Under the pieces are notes generated by a model. The model was not told where the DNA came from, made no database searches, and worked only from the letters and a program-made list of their open reading frames with translations. Below are positions 48,001 to 57,871 of a stretch of 64,000 nt of DNA, one piece after another; position 1 is the stretch's first letter, and each line of letters starts with the position of its first letter. The DNA lies in assembly GCA_038207625.1 (NCBI GenBank), contig JBBQZO010000004.1:233925-297924 (forward strand), read 5' to 3'. Made by a program: the position numbers and the translations under genes. This DNA is from JBBQZO01 sp038207625. Lineage in GTDB: Bacteria > Pseudomonadota > Gammaproteobacteria > Burkholderiales > Burkholderiaceae_D.

Positions 48001-49983
48001 GCGGCCAAAATCGCCCGGGTCGTTGGCGCCGACAAACACCAGATGGCAGCGGCTATCCTTGGCCAGCGGGCCGGCCAGCCAGGCTTCGAGCAGCACGTCG
48101 TTGCACTTGGTGGGACCCAGCATGCCGAAGCTGCAGACCAGAAAATCATCGTCGTTCAGGCCCAACGCCAGGCGCGCGCTGGCGCGTTCGGCGGCCGGGT
48201 CGGCCTGGCTGCTCCCGCGCAGCAGCGGCAGCGTGCGCCAGCTGTGCGCGCTGTCGGCACCATACCATTGCTGCGCCAGTTGCTGCGGGTAATGCGAATG
48301 GACGATCACGCCACTGGCCTGGTCCAGCAAGGCCTTGTTGCACGGGTACTTCCAGATCGCCGCGGTGGCGCCGATCGCCTGGCGCTCGACCAGCGCCGTG
48401 TAACCGTGCGACTGGTACAGCGCCAGCAAATACGCGCCGCGCGCGTAGCCGGTGTGGTCCAGATAGTCGATGATATTGCCGAGATAGAAATCGTGCAGGA
48501 TCACGATGCCGGGATGCCGCTCGAGCAGGCCGAACATGTGCTGGTGCATCGGCGAATTGCCGAAGTGGTAGAGCACGCGGTCAAATTCGTGCGCGTGCGC
48601 CTCGAACCAGGCCACCGAACGCAGCGGCAGGTTGGCGCCTATCCACGGGTCGCTGACGATGGCCTGGTCGATGATCAGGTCGATGTCGTAATAGCGCGCC
48701 AGTTCCGGCACCAGTTCGGCGCTGTAGTCGGCGATGCCGGTTTGCTCGGGCGGCAGCGGCGACACGTAGGCCAGGCGCGGGCGCGCCGCCGCACGCGGCG
48801 CGGTGCTGACTGGCTGGCTCAGGTGCGCCGCATGCACGGCCTCGAACGCGTCCCACAATTGCTGCGCGTTGTGCGCCATGCTGCTGTGCGCGGCCACCTG
48901 CAGCGCGTGCGCGCGCAGCGCCGCGCCCACGTCCGGCTCGGCCAGCACCAGCGCCAGCGTGGCGCCCAGCGCGACCGGCTCGGCCGCGGCAAACAGCGCC
49001 GGCGCCGCCACCAGCGCCTGCGCCAGCGCGCTGTCGCGCGGCGCGATGGTCGGCACGCCGCAAGCGATCGCCTCGAGCGCGGCGTGCAGCTGGTCGTCGG
49101 CCAGACACGCCAGCACGGCCGTGTCGGCATAGTAGCTGTGCAGCTCGGCGTCGCTCGGCTGGCCGGCGAACGCCAGTTGCTCGGCGCCCAGCCCCAGGCC
49201 GCGCGCGTAGCTGTGCAGGCTGGCGAGCGTGTGGCTGGCGACTTCACCGACGATCAGCAGCCGGTAGTGTTCGAGCAGCGCCGCGTCCAGGCGCGCGTAG
49301 GCACTGATCAGTAGCGTGGCGTGGCTGCGCAAATCCGCGCCGGCGTGCAGCATCACCCAGTGCGTTGTGCTGGCCGTCGCCGTGGCCTGCGCTGTCAGCG
49401 CCAGATCGATGCTGCGCAGCTGGCCCGGCTCCAGACCGAGCGCCGCGCCCACGCCGGCGCACGCGGCGTCGGAGTCGACCAGCACCAGCGCCGCATTGCG
49501 CAGCGCCGCGTGGCGCCGGCAGTATTCGGCGCGCGCGTCGGCCTCGTCCGGTCGTGCGGCGCACAGCCAGCGCGGATCGACCAGGCTGACCACGCTGGCG
49601 CTGCGCGCGCTGAGCGCGCCGATCGACGCCGGCATCGCCGCCGGCCACGCATCGGCCGCGCCGAACATGTCCGGCACGTAGATCAGGTCGGGCGCCAGCG
49701 CCGCCAGCGCCGCTTCGCGGATCAGTTCGTCGGCACGGCTGCGCCACACGCTGGGCGGTTCGGCCGGCGCGGGCAGGTCGTAGACCACGATGCGCTGTTG
49801 CGACAGCAGGCCGTCAAAGGCGCTGCGGATCGCCTCGATGGGCGCGCCGATGCGCCCGTCCAGCGCCAGCCAGAGTTCGTGCCCGGCGCAGCTGCGCGCC
49901 AGGGCGAGCGCTTGCTCAAGATGGTAGCGGGCCACGGCCGGGGCGGCGCGTTGGCAGGTTTGCAGATCGATGACGAGGCGCAT
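45040..49983 (-). CDS. Giant protein with four GT-B glycosyltransferase units
   Basis: A 1647-residue cytoplasmic protein. Unit 1 (about 1-390, MRLVIDLQTCQRAAPAVARYHLEQALALA) is divergent; unit 2 (about 400-790) starts RLAYVSPLPPEQTGIADYSAELVPEL; units 3 (about 835-1225, LFVDISALVQTDHKTGIQRVVRS) and 4 (about 1245-1640, LLVDVSNIVRHDLQTGIERVVRA) are close paralogues. Both end in the donor-binding signature LLAPSEGEGFGLPLIEAAQ and ARDLPVFREV. It probably adds several sugars in sequence to one chain, such as an O-antigen or capsule repeat. The start at 49983 was chosen because longer N-terminal text runs within the upstream gene in another frame. The gap to the upstream FkbM gene is 7 bases. Confidence 0.88.
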   Translation of the reverse strand: MRLVIDLQTCQRAAPAVARYHLEQALALARSCAGHELWLALDGRIGAPIEAIRSAFDGLLSQQRIVVYDLPAPAEPPSVWRSRADELIREAALAALAPDLIYVPDMFGAADAWPAAMPASIGALSARSASVVSLVDPRWLCAARPDEADARAEYCRRHAALRNAALVLVDSDAACAGVGAALGLEPGQLRSIDLALTAQATATASTTHWVMLHAGADLRSHATLLISAYARLDAALLEHYRLLIVGEVASHTLASLHSYARGLGLGAEQLAFAGQPSDAELHSYYADTAVLACLADDQLHAALEAIACGVPTIAPRDSALAQALVAAPALFAAAEPVALGATLALVLAEPDVGAALRAHALQVAAHSSMAHNAQQLWDAFEAVHAAHLSQPVSTAPRAAARPRLAYVSPLPPEQTGIADYSAELVPELARYYDIDLIIDQAIVSDPWIGANLPLRSVAWFEAHAHEFDRVLYHFGNSPMHQHMFGLLERHPGIVILHDFYLGNIIDYLDHTGYARGAYLLALYQSHGYTALVERQAIGATAAIWKYPCNKALLDQASGVIVHSHYPQQLAQQWYGADSAHSWRTLPLLRGSSQADPAAERASARLALGLNDDDFLVCSFGMLGPTKCNDVLLEAWLAGPLAKDSRCHLVFVGANDPGDFGRALQRRIDAGDGANAPRITGFVTHPQYCTYLAACDAAVQLRTNSRGETSAAVLDCLLYGVPTIANAHGASAELPDAVLYKLADRYTDDALGQALTALRGDAALRAGLSLRGRAYIRAEHAPGRVGQLYVEAIEQFARHAPYPALVNSLARITPPGCDMSALAVAISANARPGSGRQLFVDISALVQTDHKTGIQRVVRSVLKALLDDTPPGYRIEPVYSVGGGAPYRHARSASARLLGIDGPPLHDDLIDAKSGDLFLGLDLFTDGTVQNRARLQQLRERAVQVYFVVYDILPILRPDVFPPNAERDIKAWLPAIAAVSDGLVCISRTVADDVISYLASLATPRRRALNIGYFHLGADIDASAPSDGMPEGAEQILQQVRARPSLLMVGTLEPRKGHAQALAAFELLWEQGVAVNLVIVGKAGWMVDALVARLRRHPANGSKLFWLDGCSDEMLAQLYQCCQALLAPSEGEGFGLPLIEAAQHGIAIIARDLPVFREVAGAHAYYFDGLDARALADALTAWLALHAQGQAPGSHDMPWLTWAQCTQQLRACVLQQQWYRSVAGAPALLGLLEPVGPATTQLQAEPQLLVDVSNIVRHDLQTGIERVVRAQLHALLSNPPAGLRVEAVYLSNDGGAWHYRYARRYANRLVPGSVAAQQADAPDPAVEVQAGDLFYSPDYSPDAVAGAAAAGLYAQWRTAGVQVNFLIHDLLPVLRPDFFPDQSDRVHGRYLEAIARHADRLICISQAVADQLAQWLAKHVPQSSVKLAVLHHGADLGASVPSVGLPDNVEAVLAQLAGAPSFFVVGTIEPRKGYLQTLLAFEQLWAAGSDAILVIVGREGWVGLPDAARRSIPQIMARLANHPELGQRLLWLPGVSDEYLQKLYTAAGCLLAPSEGEGFGLPLIEAAQCGLPIIARDLPVFREVAQQHASYFSGLAAGDLAAAITVWLEQHGRGAAPSSQHMVWHDWAHNARELRAILAGGQDLAGTP

Positions 49984-49990
49984 GGTGGTC

Positions 49991-51895
49991 TTAAGAATGG
50001 TGCGAGCGGCGCTGGGCGCGCTCCAGGTCGGCCAGCACCTTGCGGGCCGAGGAAGGGAGGTCGGCGACCGGCTGGGGCAGCGGCGCCAGTTCGGCGTGCT
50101 GCTGCACCGGCGGATGCTCGCGCAATTGCGCGGCCACCCGCTGCAGGCGCGCTGCCAGTGCCGGGAAGCGGTGCCGGTGGCGCAGCACCGTGTCGCGCAC
50201 CAGCGCATTGGCGCCCACGCGGCGCAGCAGTGCGCGCTTGGCGCGCCCGGCGCGCGCGCGCAGACCGCTGACGATGCGCCGCAGCAGGGGACCGGGTCCG
50301 AACAGCTGCGCATGCTGTTGTTCGAGCCAGCGCAGCGGCGCGGCCAGGCGCCACGACATGCTGGCGCGGCTGCTGTGCAACTGCTGCTGCAGGTCGTCGG
50401 CCCAGACGGCGACGGCGCGCGCGTTGGCGTCGCAGGCCTGCAGCTCCGCTTCGAGCCGCTGCACCTGCGCTTCGATGCTGTGCGCGTAGTGCTTCAGCGC
50501 GTCGTGCTGCGCCGCGCTCTGTTGGACCTGCAGTTCGGCCAGGCGCCGCTGTTCCTGCGCCTCGATCACGGTCAGCAGCGCCTCGCTGGTGCGCGCGCTG
50601 GCAAGGTCGGCGCGCCGGGCGCTGTCGGCCTGCGCCAGCGCCGCCTGCGCGGCCTGCTGCTCGGCCAACTGGGCGCGCGCTGCGCAGCTCTGGGCGTGCG
50701 CATCGCACTCGCGTGCGCGCTGTTCGAGTTGGTCGGCGCGCGCGGCGCTTTCTGCCGCCTGTGCCTGCGCCGCTTGCGCGCGTGCGTCGCTGGCCTGCGC
50801 CTGCAGTTCGAGCGCTTGCGCGCGTGCTTCGCTGGCCTGTGCCTGCAGTTCGAGCACTTGCGCGCGCGCCACGCACTGCTCGGCATGCGCCAGCGCATTG
50901 GCGCCCACGCTGTGCGCCGCAGCCATGGTTGCCTCGGCCGCGCTGGTGGCGGCCTGGGCGTGCAGCGCGGCGGCGTGTGCGGCGGCGTCGGCCGCCTGGG
51001 CGCGCGCCTCGCAGGCCTGGGCGTGCGCGTCGGCGCGCTGGGCGGCCGCCTCGGCCGCGCGCGCCTGCTCGATGCTGATGTGGTTTTGCAGGTCGGCCGC
51101 GCGGGCCTGCTGGTCGGCCCTCTGCACGCGCAGCGTGGCGTTTTCGAGCAGGCCTTCGGCGTCGGCCGCGCGCTGGCGCGCCGCTTCGCCGGCCTGCCAG
51201 GCGTGGCTCAGGTGGATCGACACGAAGTCGTCAAAGACATTCGCCTGGACGGTCAGCGTGGCGCGCAGCTCGGGATGTTCGTCGGCCACGTAGTAGCGAT
51301 TGAGTCCGTCGAAATAGGCGAACTGGTAGCGTGCCGCCAGCACCAGCGCTTCCCAGTTGGCGTGATTGGTCTCGCGGCTGTTCGGCAGCGTCGCCTCGAC
51401 CACCAGCACCCACGGGCGCCAGCGCTGGAAGTCCATGCCCAGCAGCACCTGCTCCTCCCAGCCCTCCACGTCGATCTTGAGGAAATGGATGTCGCGCTCG
51501 ACGTGCTCGGCGCAGATCGAGCGCAGCGTGCGCACCGGCACCGTCTGGCCGACCACCTCGTGTCCTTCGTGCCGGTGCGCGCTGGCCACGGCCGGGTCGG
51601 GCGAGGCCCAGCCCGGCACTGCGGGCACGTCGAACAGCGTCGTCTGGCCGTCTTCGGCGCCGGCCGCCAGACACAGATTGATGTCGCGCGGGCGCTGCGC
51701 GGCGTAGGCCGGCTGGTACTGCGCCAGCGGCTCGATGTTGATGCCGTACCAGCCGCGCTGGTAGAACGCCGCTGTCACCGAGTGCTCCAGCGGATCGTTG
51801 GCGCCGACGTCGATATAGAAGCCGTTCTTCACATGCCCGAGCGCGCGCCAGAGCAGCACGTCTTCGAAATTCTGTGCGTAGGAGATGAAAGTCAT
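49991..51895 (-). CDS. FkbM-type methyltransferase with long Ala-rich coiled coil
   Basis: A 634-residue protein. Residues 1-235 are an FkbM methyltransferase (FYIDVGANDPLEHSVTAAFYQRGWYGINIEP, HFLKIDVEGWEEQVLLGMDF). From about 240 to 510 there is an uninterrupted heptad region rich in Ala and Gln, with a 14-residue internal repeat (ARAQxLELQAQASEA). A basic C-terminal part follows. Methyltransferase-coiled-coil proteins near Wzm/Wzt can cap polysaccharide chains and measure length (WbdD-like). Such a role fits the layout but is inferred. Confidence 0.82.
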   Translation of the reverse strand: MTFISYAQNFEDVLLWRALGHVKNGFYIDVGANDPLEHSVTAAFYQRGWYGINIEPLAQYQPAYAAQRPRDINLCLAAGAEDGQTTLFDVPAVPGWASPDPAVASAHRHEGHEVVGQTVPVRTLRSICAEHVERDIHFLKIDVEGWEEQVLLGMDFQRWRPWVLVVEATLPNSRETNHANWEALVLAARYQFAYFDGLNRYYVADEHPELRATLTVQANVFDDFVSIHLSHAWQAGEAARQRAADAEGLLENATLRVQRADQQARAADLQNHISIEQARAAEAAAQRADAHAQACEARAQAADAAAHAAALHAQAATSAAEATMAAAHSVGANALAHAEQCVARAQVLELQAQASEARAQALELQAQASDARAQAAQAQAAESAARADQLEQRARECDAHAQSCAARAQLAEQQAAQAALAQADSARRADLASARTSEALLTVIEAQEQRRLAELQVQQSAAQHDALKHYAHSIEAQVQRLEAELQACDANARAVAVWADDLQQQLHSSRASMSWRLAAPLRWLEQQHAQLFGPGPLLRRIVSGLRARAGRAKRALLRRVGANALVRDTVLRHRHRFPALAARLQRVAAQLREHPPVQQHAELAPLPQPVADLPSSARKVLADLERAQRRSHHS

Positions 51896-51927
51896 GGTTG
51901 CCGTGGAATGGGGGAAGGGGGCCGCGC

Positions 51928-53001
51928 TCAGAGGCCTGGCGCGCCGGCGCCCGGACCGAACAGGGCCGCCAGCGTGCTGCCGCTTTGGCGGTCGTAGTGC
52001 TGCGCGAGCGTCTCGGCCAACGAATATTTATCGTAGATCAGCAGCGCGATGGCGCACTGGGCCAGCACATCGCGCGCCTCGCCCAGCAGTTCGGTGCGCT
52101 TGAAGAAGATCGCATCGCCCCAGCCGAGCCGGTCGCGCGAGCCGCTGCCGGAGTCGCAGTGGTAGGCGTAGCGGCACTGCGAGCTGAAGTCGATGAACTC
52201 GAAGCCCTCGGCGCGCAACAGGTTTTCGACCTGGGAAAACAGCGCCTGGCCCTGGTAGATTTCGGCGAACGACACTTCGCAGTGGATCACGTTGGTGCGC
52301 CCCAGCACCGCGTGGGCGTGCTGCAGCGCCTGCAATTCGAAACCCTGGATGTCGAGCTTGAGAAAGTCCACCCGGCCGGTGTCGGCCAGTACCTCGTCGA
52401 GCCGGCTGGTGGCGACCGCCTGCATGCTCACCGTGTGCAGATGCGACAGGTCCTGCAGCTGCGCCGTCAGCGCCGTATTGAAGGCCAGCAGCGAGGAGGT
52501 CGCATCGACGTTATTGAGGTGGAACACCTGCGCGCGGCCATCGCCGATGAAGTTCGGGTACAGCCGGATATGCGCCTCGCCCTCCAGCGCCTGGCGCTCG
52601 GCCAGCTTGTCTTGCAGCGGCTCGAAACCGATCAGCTGATACGGCAGCGCGTAGGCGCCCAGCGGCGCATACACATGCTGTTCATCGGCCAGTTCCTGGG
52701 CGCCGATATCGACGACGGTGAGCCTGTGCTGCGCACACAGTTCGGCGGCGCGCGCGGCGAAGGCAGTCTTGAGCCGCGCGTGCGCGCCCTGCCGGGCGCA
52801 ATTGCGGCGGTATTCGTCGCTGGCCAGCAGCGCGCAGGTCAAGGCGCCCGCGTCGCCGCTGCGCAGCAGGCTGTCGCTCCAGTGCGCCAGGCCGTCCGGA
52901 TCGGCTTCGCGCCCCAGCAAGCCGCGGTACAGGGCGCGCACGATCTGCTCTTGCGCGCTGGGGGGAGACGGGGGCGCGCCGACGCTGGGCTGCTGTTGCA
53001 T
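51928..53001 (-). CDS. FkbM methyltransferase with DUF4214-like N-terminus
   Basis: A 357-residue protein. The first 75 residues (EQIVRALYRGLLGREADPDGLAHWSDSLLRSGDAGALTCALLASDEYRRN) resemble a DUF4214 unit, a domain found in surface and S-layer-like proteins such as the one at 63596. Residues about 95-340 form an FkbM SAM-dependent methyltransferase (VVDIGAQELADEQHVYAPLG, DFLKLDIQGFELQALQHAHAVLG). GAGGAA lies 9 bases before the ATG. It is the third gene of the polysaccharide operon. Confidence 0.85.
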   Translation of the reverse strand: MQQQPSVGAPPSPPSAQEQIVRALYRGLLGREADPDGLAHWSDSLLRSGDAGALTCALLASDEYRRNCARQGAHARLKTAFAARAAELCAQHRLTVVDIGAQELADEQHVYAPLGAYALPYQLIGFEPLQDKLAERQALEGEAHIRLYPNFIGDGRAQVFHLNNVDATSSLLAFNTALTAQLQDLSHLHTVSMQAVATSRLDEVLADTGRVDFLKLDIQGFELQALQHAHAVLGRTNVIHCEVSFAEIYQGQALFSQVENLLRAEGFEFIDFSSQCRYAYHCDSGSGSRDRLGWGDAIFFKRTELLGEARDVLAQCAIALLIYDKYSLAETLAQHYDRQSGSTLAALFGPGAGAPGL

Positions 53002-53049
53002 GATGGTCGATTCCTCGGTTGGGGGAGTGGCGCGCGGGCGCCGCGTCCG

Positions 53050-54326
<1,277 letters not shown>

Positions 54327-54327
<1 letters not shown>

Positions 54328-55112
54328 CAGAGTTCGTCCACCATCTCGCCGGAGCGCTTGCGGAACAAACGCATGCCCAGCATGCACAGCAACGCGGCCA
54401 GCACGCCGGCCGGCGCCAGGCTGAGCCAGTCGGGTTGCTGGCCGTGCACCAGGATGGTCTGGTAGGCGGCGATCACCGGCGCCATCGGATTCCAGCTCAT
54501 CCACGGGCGCACCCATTCAGGCAGGATGCTGGCCGAATACACGATCGGCGTGAGCCAGAACCAGAACTGGATGACGATGCCAAACAGCTGGCCGACGTCG
54601 CGGAAAAACACATTGAGTACGCCCAGCACCATGCCCAGCCCGATCGCCAGCGCAATTTGCAGTACCAGCACCGGCAGCAGCGCGCCAAACACCCAGCCTG
54701 GAAAACTGCCCGAGAGCAGCAGAAAGCCCGTGAACAGCGCGAACACAATGGAAAAATTGAGGCTGGCGTTGAGCACCACGATCAGCGGCAGGCAGATGCG
54801 CGGGAACTGCAGCTTCTTGATCAGGTTGGCGTGCTCGAGGAACACGGTCTGTGCGCGCGTGGTGATCTCGGTGAACAAACCCCAGGTCAGGATACCGGCG
54901 CACAGGTAGATGCTGTAGCCAAAGCGCGACTCGACGCCGGGCAGCTTGCTGCGCATGATGTCGGAAAAGATCAGCGTGTAGACCAGAATCATCGCCAGCG
55001 GATTGAGAATGGTCCAGGCCGCGCCAAGCAGCGTGTTGCCGTACTTGGCCTGGAATTCGCGTTTGACGCTGCCCAGCACGAAGCCACGGTAGGCCCATAC
55101 GCCCTTGAGCAT
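54327..55112 (-). CDS. Wzm-like ABC-2 polysaccharide export permease
   Basis: A 261-residue permease with six membrane helices (AAWTILNPLAMILVYTLIFSDIM, NFSIVFALFTGFLLLSGSFPG, IVIQFWFWLTPIVYSASILPEW, APAGVLAALLCMLGMRLFRKRSGEMVDEL). The start is ATG 55112, or GTG 55127. It forms the exporter with the ATPase that follows at once. First gene of the locus; a -10 box is about 110 bases upstream. Confidence 0.92.
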
Positions 55113-55221
55113 CGGGACCGAGATCACGGCTTGCCCCGGTTGGCGCGCGGGCCGGACAGTGGAAAAGCGGGGTGCAATAGCGTCATCGAGGGGGGGGTCT
55201 GCGATCTGGGGTCGGGCGCCG

Positions 55222-55227
55222 ATTATA
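55222..55227 (-). promoter_or_regulatory. -10 box of the polysaccharide operon
   Basis: A perfect TATAAT on the minus strand at 55227-55222, about 110 bases before the permease start. No good -35 box is seen, so an activator may be needed. Confidence 0.45.
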
Positions 55228-55409
55228 CTGCATCGGCACGGGCAGACGCCAGCCGCAACCGGGCGGCGCAGGGCAAGGCGCGCCAGTAAAACAGCGTTCG
55301 AGCCGGCGCGCCAGCGACCGCGGCCGGTCCACCGCGCCTGCCGCGAAGGGCGTCTGCGCCCCGTGCCGGCGGCGCGCGCAGGCACGCTGTGGCGCTGTCG
55401 GCGCGCCGG

Positions 55410-56186
55410 CTAGTTGTTTCCCTGCACCAGTTTTTGCAGCGCGTCCGGGTTCAGGATGATCAGCCGATGGGCGTCTTTTTGCACAATGCCTTGCTGCACC
55501 AGCGTCAGCAGCGCGCGCGTGACGGTTTCGCGGCTGGTGTTGATCATATTGGCAATGTCCTGATGGGTCGGCAGGTTCTCGACGACGCTCTGGCTGCCCG
55601 GGGTCTTGTTTTGCATCAGCACCAGATAGGTATAGATCCGCTTGGCGGTGTTGTTGATGCTGAGCAGGGCGCGAAATTCCGAGTCACGCTGGATTTTGTC
55701 GGCCAGGTGGCGCAGCATCTGATTGGCCACCGATGGCGAATGGGAAAACAAGTGCATGGCTGTGGCGGCCGGCAAAAACGCCACCAGCACCGAACTCATC
55801 GCCACCACCGAGGCGGAGCGGGTCGAGCCGTTGATCAGCGCGATTTCACCAAAGAAGTCGCCCGGCACCAGCATCCGCAAGCCGATCGCGCGGCCGTCTT
55901 CGGTGACGTCGATCACTTGCAGTTGCCCGGACAGCAGGAACAGCAGGCCGTCGCCGCTGCCGCCTTTTTGCAGCACCACTTCGCGCCGCGCATACTGGCG
56001 TATCCGCATCTCGGTCTTGACGGTGGCGATCTCGCTGTCGCTCAGTTCGGCAAGCAGGGGGATCTTACGCAGGTGAATCTGGATATTCTGGCGGTTTTCC
56101 TCAGACGCCGGCGGGGCGGCCGGCTCGGCCGCGGGCGCACTCGCGAGCGCCGTGGGCAGACTGCTTTCCTTGGTCGTTGATGTCAT
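55410..56186 (-). CDS. Crp/Fnr-family regulator with CRP-like DNA-reading helix
   Basis: A 258-residue regulator. An N-terminal extension of some 30 Ala/Pro residues precedes the cyclic-nucleotide-binding fold. Its phosphate-binding cassette keeps FGE (112-114) and R123-S124, the residues that hold cAMP in E. coli CRP, but the Thr127 of CRP is replaced. The recognition helix S218-R-E-T-V-T-R224 has the Arg, Glu and Arg that read TGTGA in E. coli CRP (SRETVGR). No FNR-type cysteine cluster. ATG at 56186; a TTG codon precedes. It should bind the TGTGA-N6-TCACA sites at 59976 and 63469. Confidence 0.88.
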   Translation of the reverse strand: MTSTTKESSLPTALASAPAAEPAAPPASEENRQNIQIHLRKIPLLAELSDSEIATVKTEMRIRQYARREVVLQKGGSGDGLLFLLSGQLQVIDVTEDGRAIGLRMLVPGDFFGEIALINGSTRSASVVAMSSVLVAFLPAATAMHLFSHSPSVANQMLRHLADKIQRDSEFRALLSINNTAKRIYTYLVLMQNKTPGSQSVVENLPTHQDIANMINTSRETVTRALLTLVQQGIVQKDAHRLIILNPDALQKLVQGNN

Positions 56187-56243
56187 CAATGCGCTTTTAA
56201 AATTCTCAAAAAAGGTCCAGTCCAGCCCACGCCGGCGCCGGCT

Positions 56244-56570
56244 TTACAGCGCTGCGTACAGATGCATGCACAGCGCCGCGCTGGCGATCCCGACCGCATT
56301 GGCGGCCATGTCGCGCCAGCAGAAGCCGCGCCCCGGTACCAGTTGCTGCAAACATTCGATCAGCCAGCTCGCAACGAGCAAGCCGAGCAGCCACAGGGCC
56401 GCTTCGGCGCGCCCGTGGGCCATGCGCAGCGCCAGCAAGGTCAGGCCGCCGAAGGCACTCACATGCAGCAGTTTATCGTTCGGCAAGGGCGGCAGCCAAC
56501 GGTTCGGCACCAGGCAGCCGGCCGTGATCAGCACGCCCAGCGCGATAAAAATTGCTAATTCCCAAGCCAT
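56244..56570 (-). CDS. VanZ-like membrane protein
   Basis: A 108-residue protein with four helices: MAWELAIFIALGVLITAGCLVPNRWLPPLPNDKLLHVSAFGGLTLLALRMAHG, then WLLGLLVASWLIECLQQLVPGRGFCWRDMAANAVGIASAALCMHLY. The KLLH and D(M/A)xANxxG features match VanZ family proteins often found near exopolysaccharide genes. Function unknown. It lies between the Crp/Fnr gene and the beta-barrel gene in the same direction. Confidence 0.8.
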   Translation of the reverse strand: MAWELAIFIALGVLITAGCLVPNRWLPPLPNDKLLHVSAFGGLTLLALRMAHGRAEAALWLLGLLVASWLIECLQQLVPGRGFCWRDMAANAVGIASAALCMHLYAAL

Positions 56571-56629
56571 CCGTCCAACCTATGAAGTCGACGTGGCTGC
56601 GCCGCGTCCGTGCCGGCAATTATATCCCG

Positions 56630-57871
56630 TCACGGCGCGTGCCACTGCCAGCTCAGTTGCAATTGCCGGTTGTTGTACTGGAAGATGGGGATGTTTTCCC
56701 GATTCCATACCTGGCGCCATTCAAACTGCAGCGAGGAGTTGCCGTCCACACGATACACCAATGCGGCCCGCATGACCTGCGAGCGTTGGGCGCGGGTAGT
56801 CTCGATCAGGCCGGGCGAATACGCCGACGCGCTGCGCCAGTTCTGATACGTATAGCCAAGCTCTCCGGACAGGCCGTCGTGCAGGCGCTGTTGGCGTTGC
56901 ATGCTGAGCATGGCGCCATGCCGGTTGCCGCCCGGCCGCGCGCCGATCGCCCTGTCGTCGAGCCAGCCGGCGCTGATTGACGACGCGCTGCGTTCGTTGC
57001 GGTGGGTAAGCTGTCCCTTCAGTTCAAATGCGTTGCCGTCGAAATTGCTCAGCGTCAGGTATTCGACATGGGTAATTCCGCCGGTCAGGTAGAACTGGGT
57101 ACTGCCGGGCAGCGGCAGCGGCGGTCCGATCCGGCCCTGCGCCTGCGCCTGACGTTGATACAGTTGCCCGCCCAGGCTCAGAAAGCCCAGCGTGACGGTG
57201 CTGCGCAAGGTCCAGGCGCCAAAGCGCCACGGCGTCTCGATACCGGTGAACAGCGAGGCGCTGTCGTAATTGTGCAGATGATCGTTGCGGCGCAGCTGGA
57301 ACTGCGAGAAGCCGATGGTGCCGTTGGGCGTCAGGTCGCGCACGTAGTCGGCCGAGGCCATCGTGAACTGATCGTGCTTGGGCAAAAAATCGGGCAGCAG
57401 CGTGACGTTCTCCGGCCCGTTGACACCGTCGACCGTGTAGTTGGCATTGCTGGCGCCCTGGTTGACGTTCTGGTCGCTACCGCGTCCCGCGCTCAAGGTC
57501 AGGTGGCGTTGTGCCTGCCAGCGCGCGCAACCTTGCGCGCGCGTGCTGGCGATCACCGCGCGCAATTCGGCCGGCGGATCAAAGCGTGTCTCGATGGCCT
57601 CGAACAGCCGTTCGGCCCGGTCGGTATGGCCCAGCGCGCACTGGATCAGCGCCAGGTCCAGCCAGGCGCCCGCGTGCAAGGGCTCCTGTTCGATGACCCG
57701 CGTCAGCGTTTCGCTGGCGTCGTTCTTGCGTCCTTCGGCGATCGATTGCAGCGCGTCCTGATACAGGTCCTGCGACGTCGGGCCCGTCTGCGCGAAGGCG
57801 CCCGGTCCCGCCGCGCCCAGCAGTACGCCGCCCAGCAGGGCAGCGATCGAAGCGCTCAAGCGGGCGCTCAT
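56630..57871 (-). CDS. TPR plus outer-membrane beta-barrel protein
   Basis: A 413-residue exported protein: signal peptide to about residue 27, TPR-like helices (30-125, LYQDALQSIAEGRKNDASETLTRVIEQEPLHAGAWLDLALIQCALGHTDRAERLFEAI), then about 280 residues of amphipathic strands ending in an aromatic residue region (QLQLSWQWHAP). This N-TPR/C-barrel layout is that of DUF560/Slam type XI secretion proteins and related porin-like proteins. Its start overlaps the end of the cyclase gene by four bases (57868-57871). Confidence 0.75.
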   Translation of the reverse strand: MSARLSASIAALLGGVLLGAAGPGAFAQTGPTSQDLYQDALQSIAEGRKNDASETLTRVIEQEPLHAGAWLDLALIQCALGHTDRAERLFEAIETRFDPPAELRAVIASTRAQGCARWQAQRHLTLSAGRGSDQNVNQGASNANYTVDGVNGPENVTLLPDFLPKHDQFTMASADYVRDLTPNGTIGFSQFQLRRNDHLHNYDSASLFTGIETPWRFGAWTLRSTVTLGFLSLGGQLYQRQAQAQGRIGPPLPLPGSTQFYLTGGITHVEYLTLSNFDGNAFELKGQLTHRNERSASSISAGWLDDRAIGARPGGNRHGAMLSMQRQQRLHDGLSGELGYTYQNWRSASAYSPGLIETTRAQRSQVMRAALVYRVDGNSSLQFEWRQVWNRENIPIFQYNNRQLQLSWQWHAP

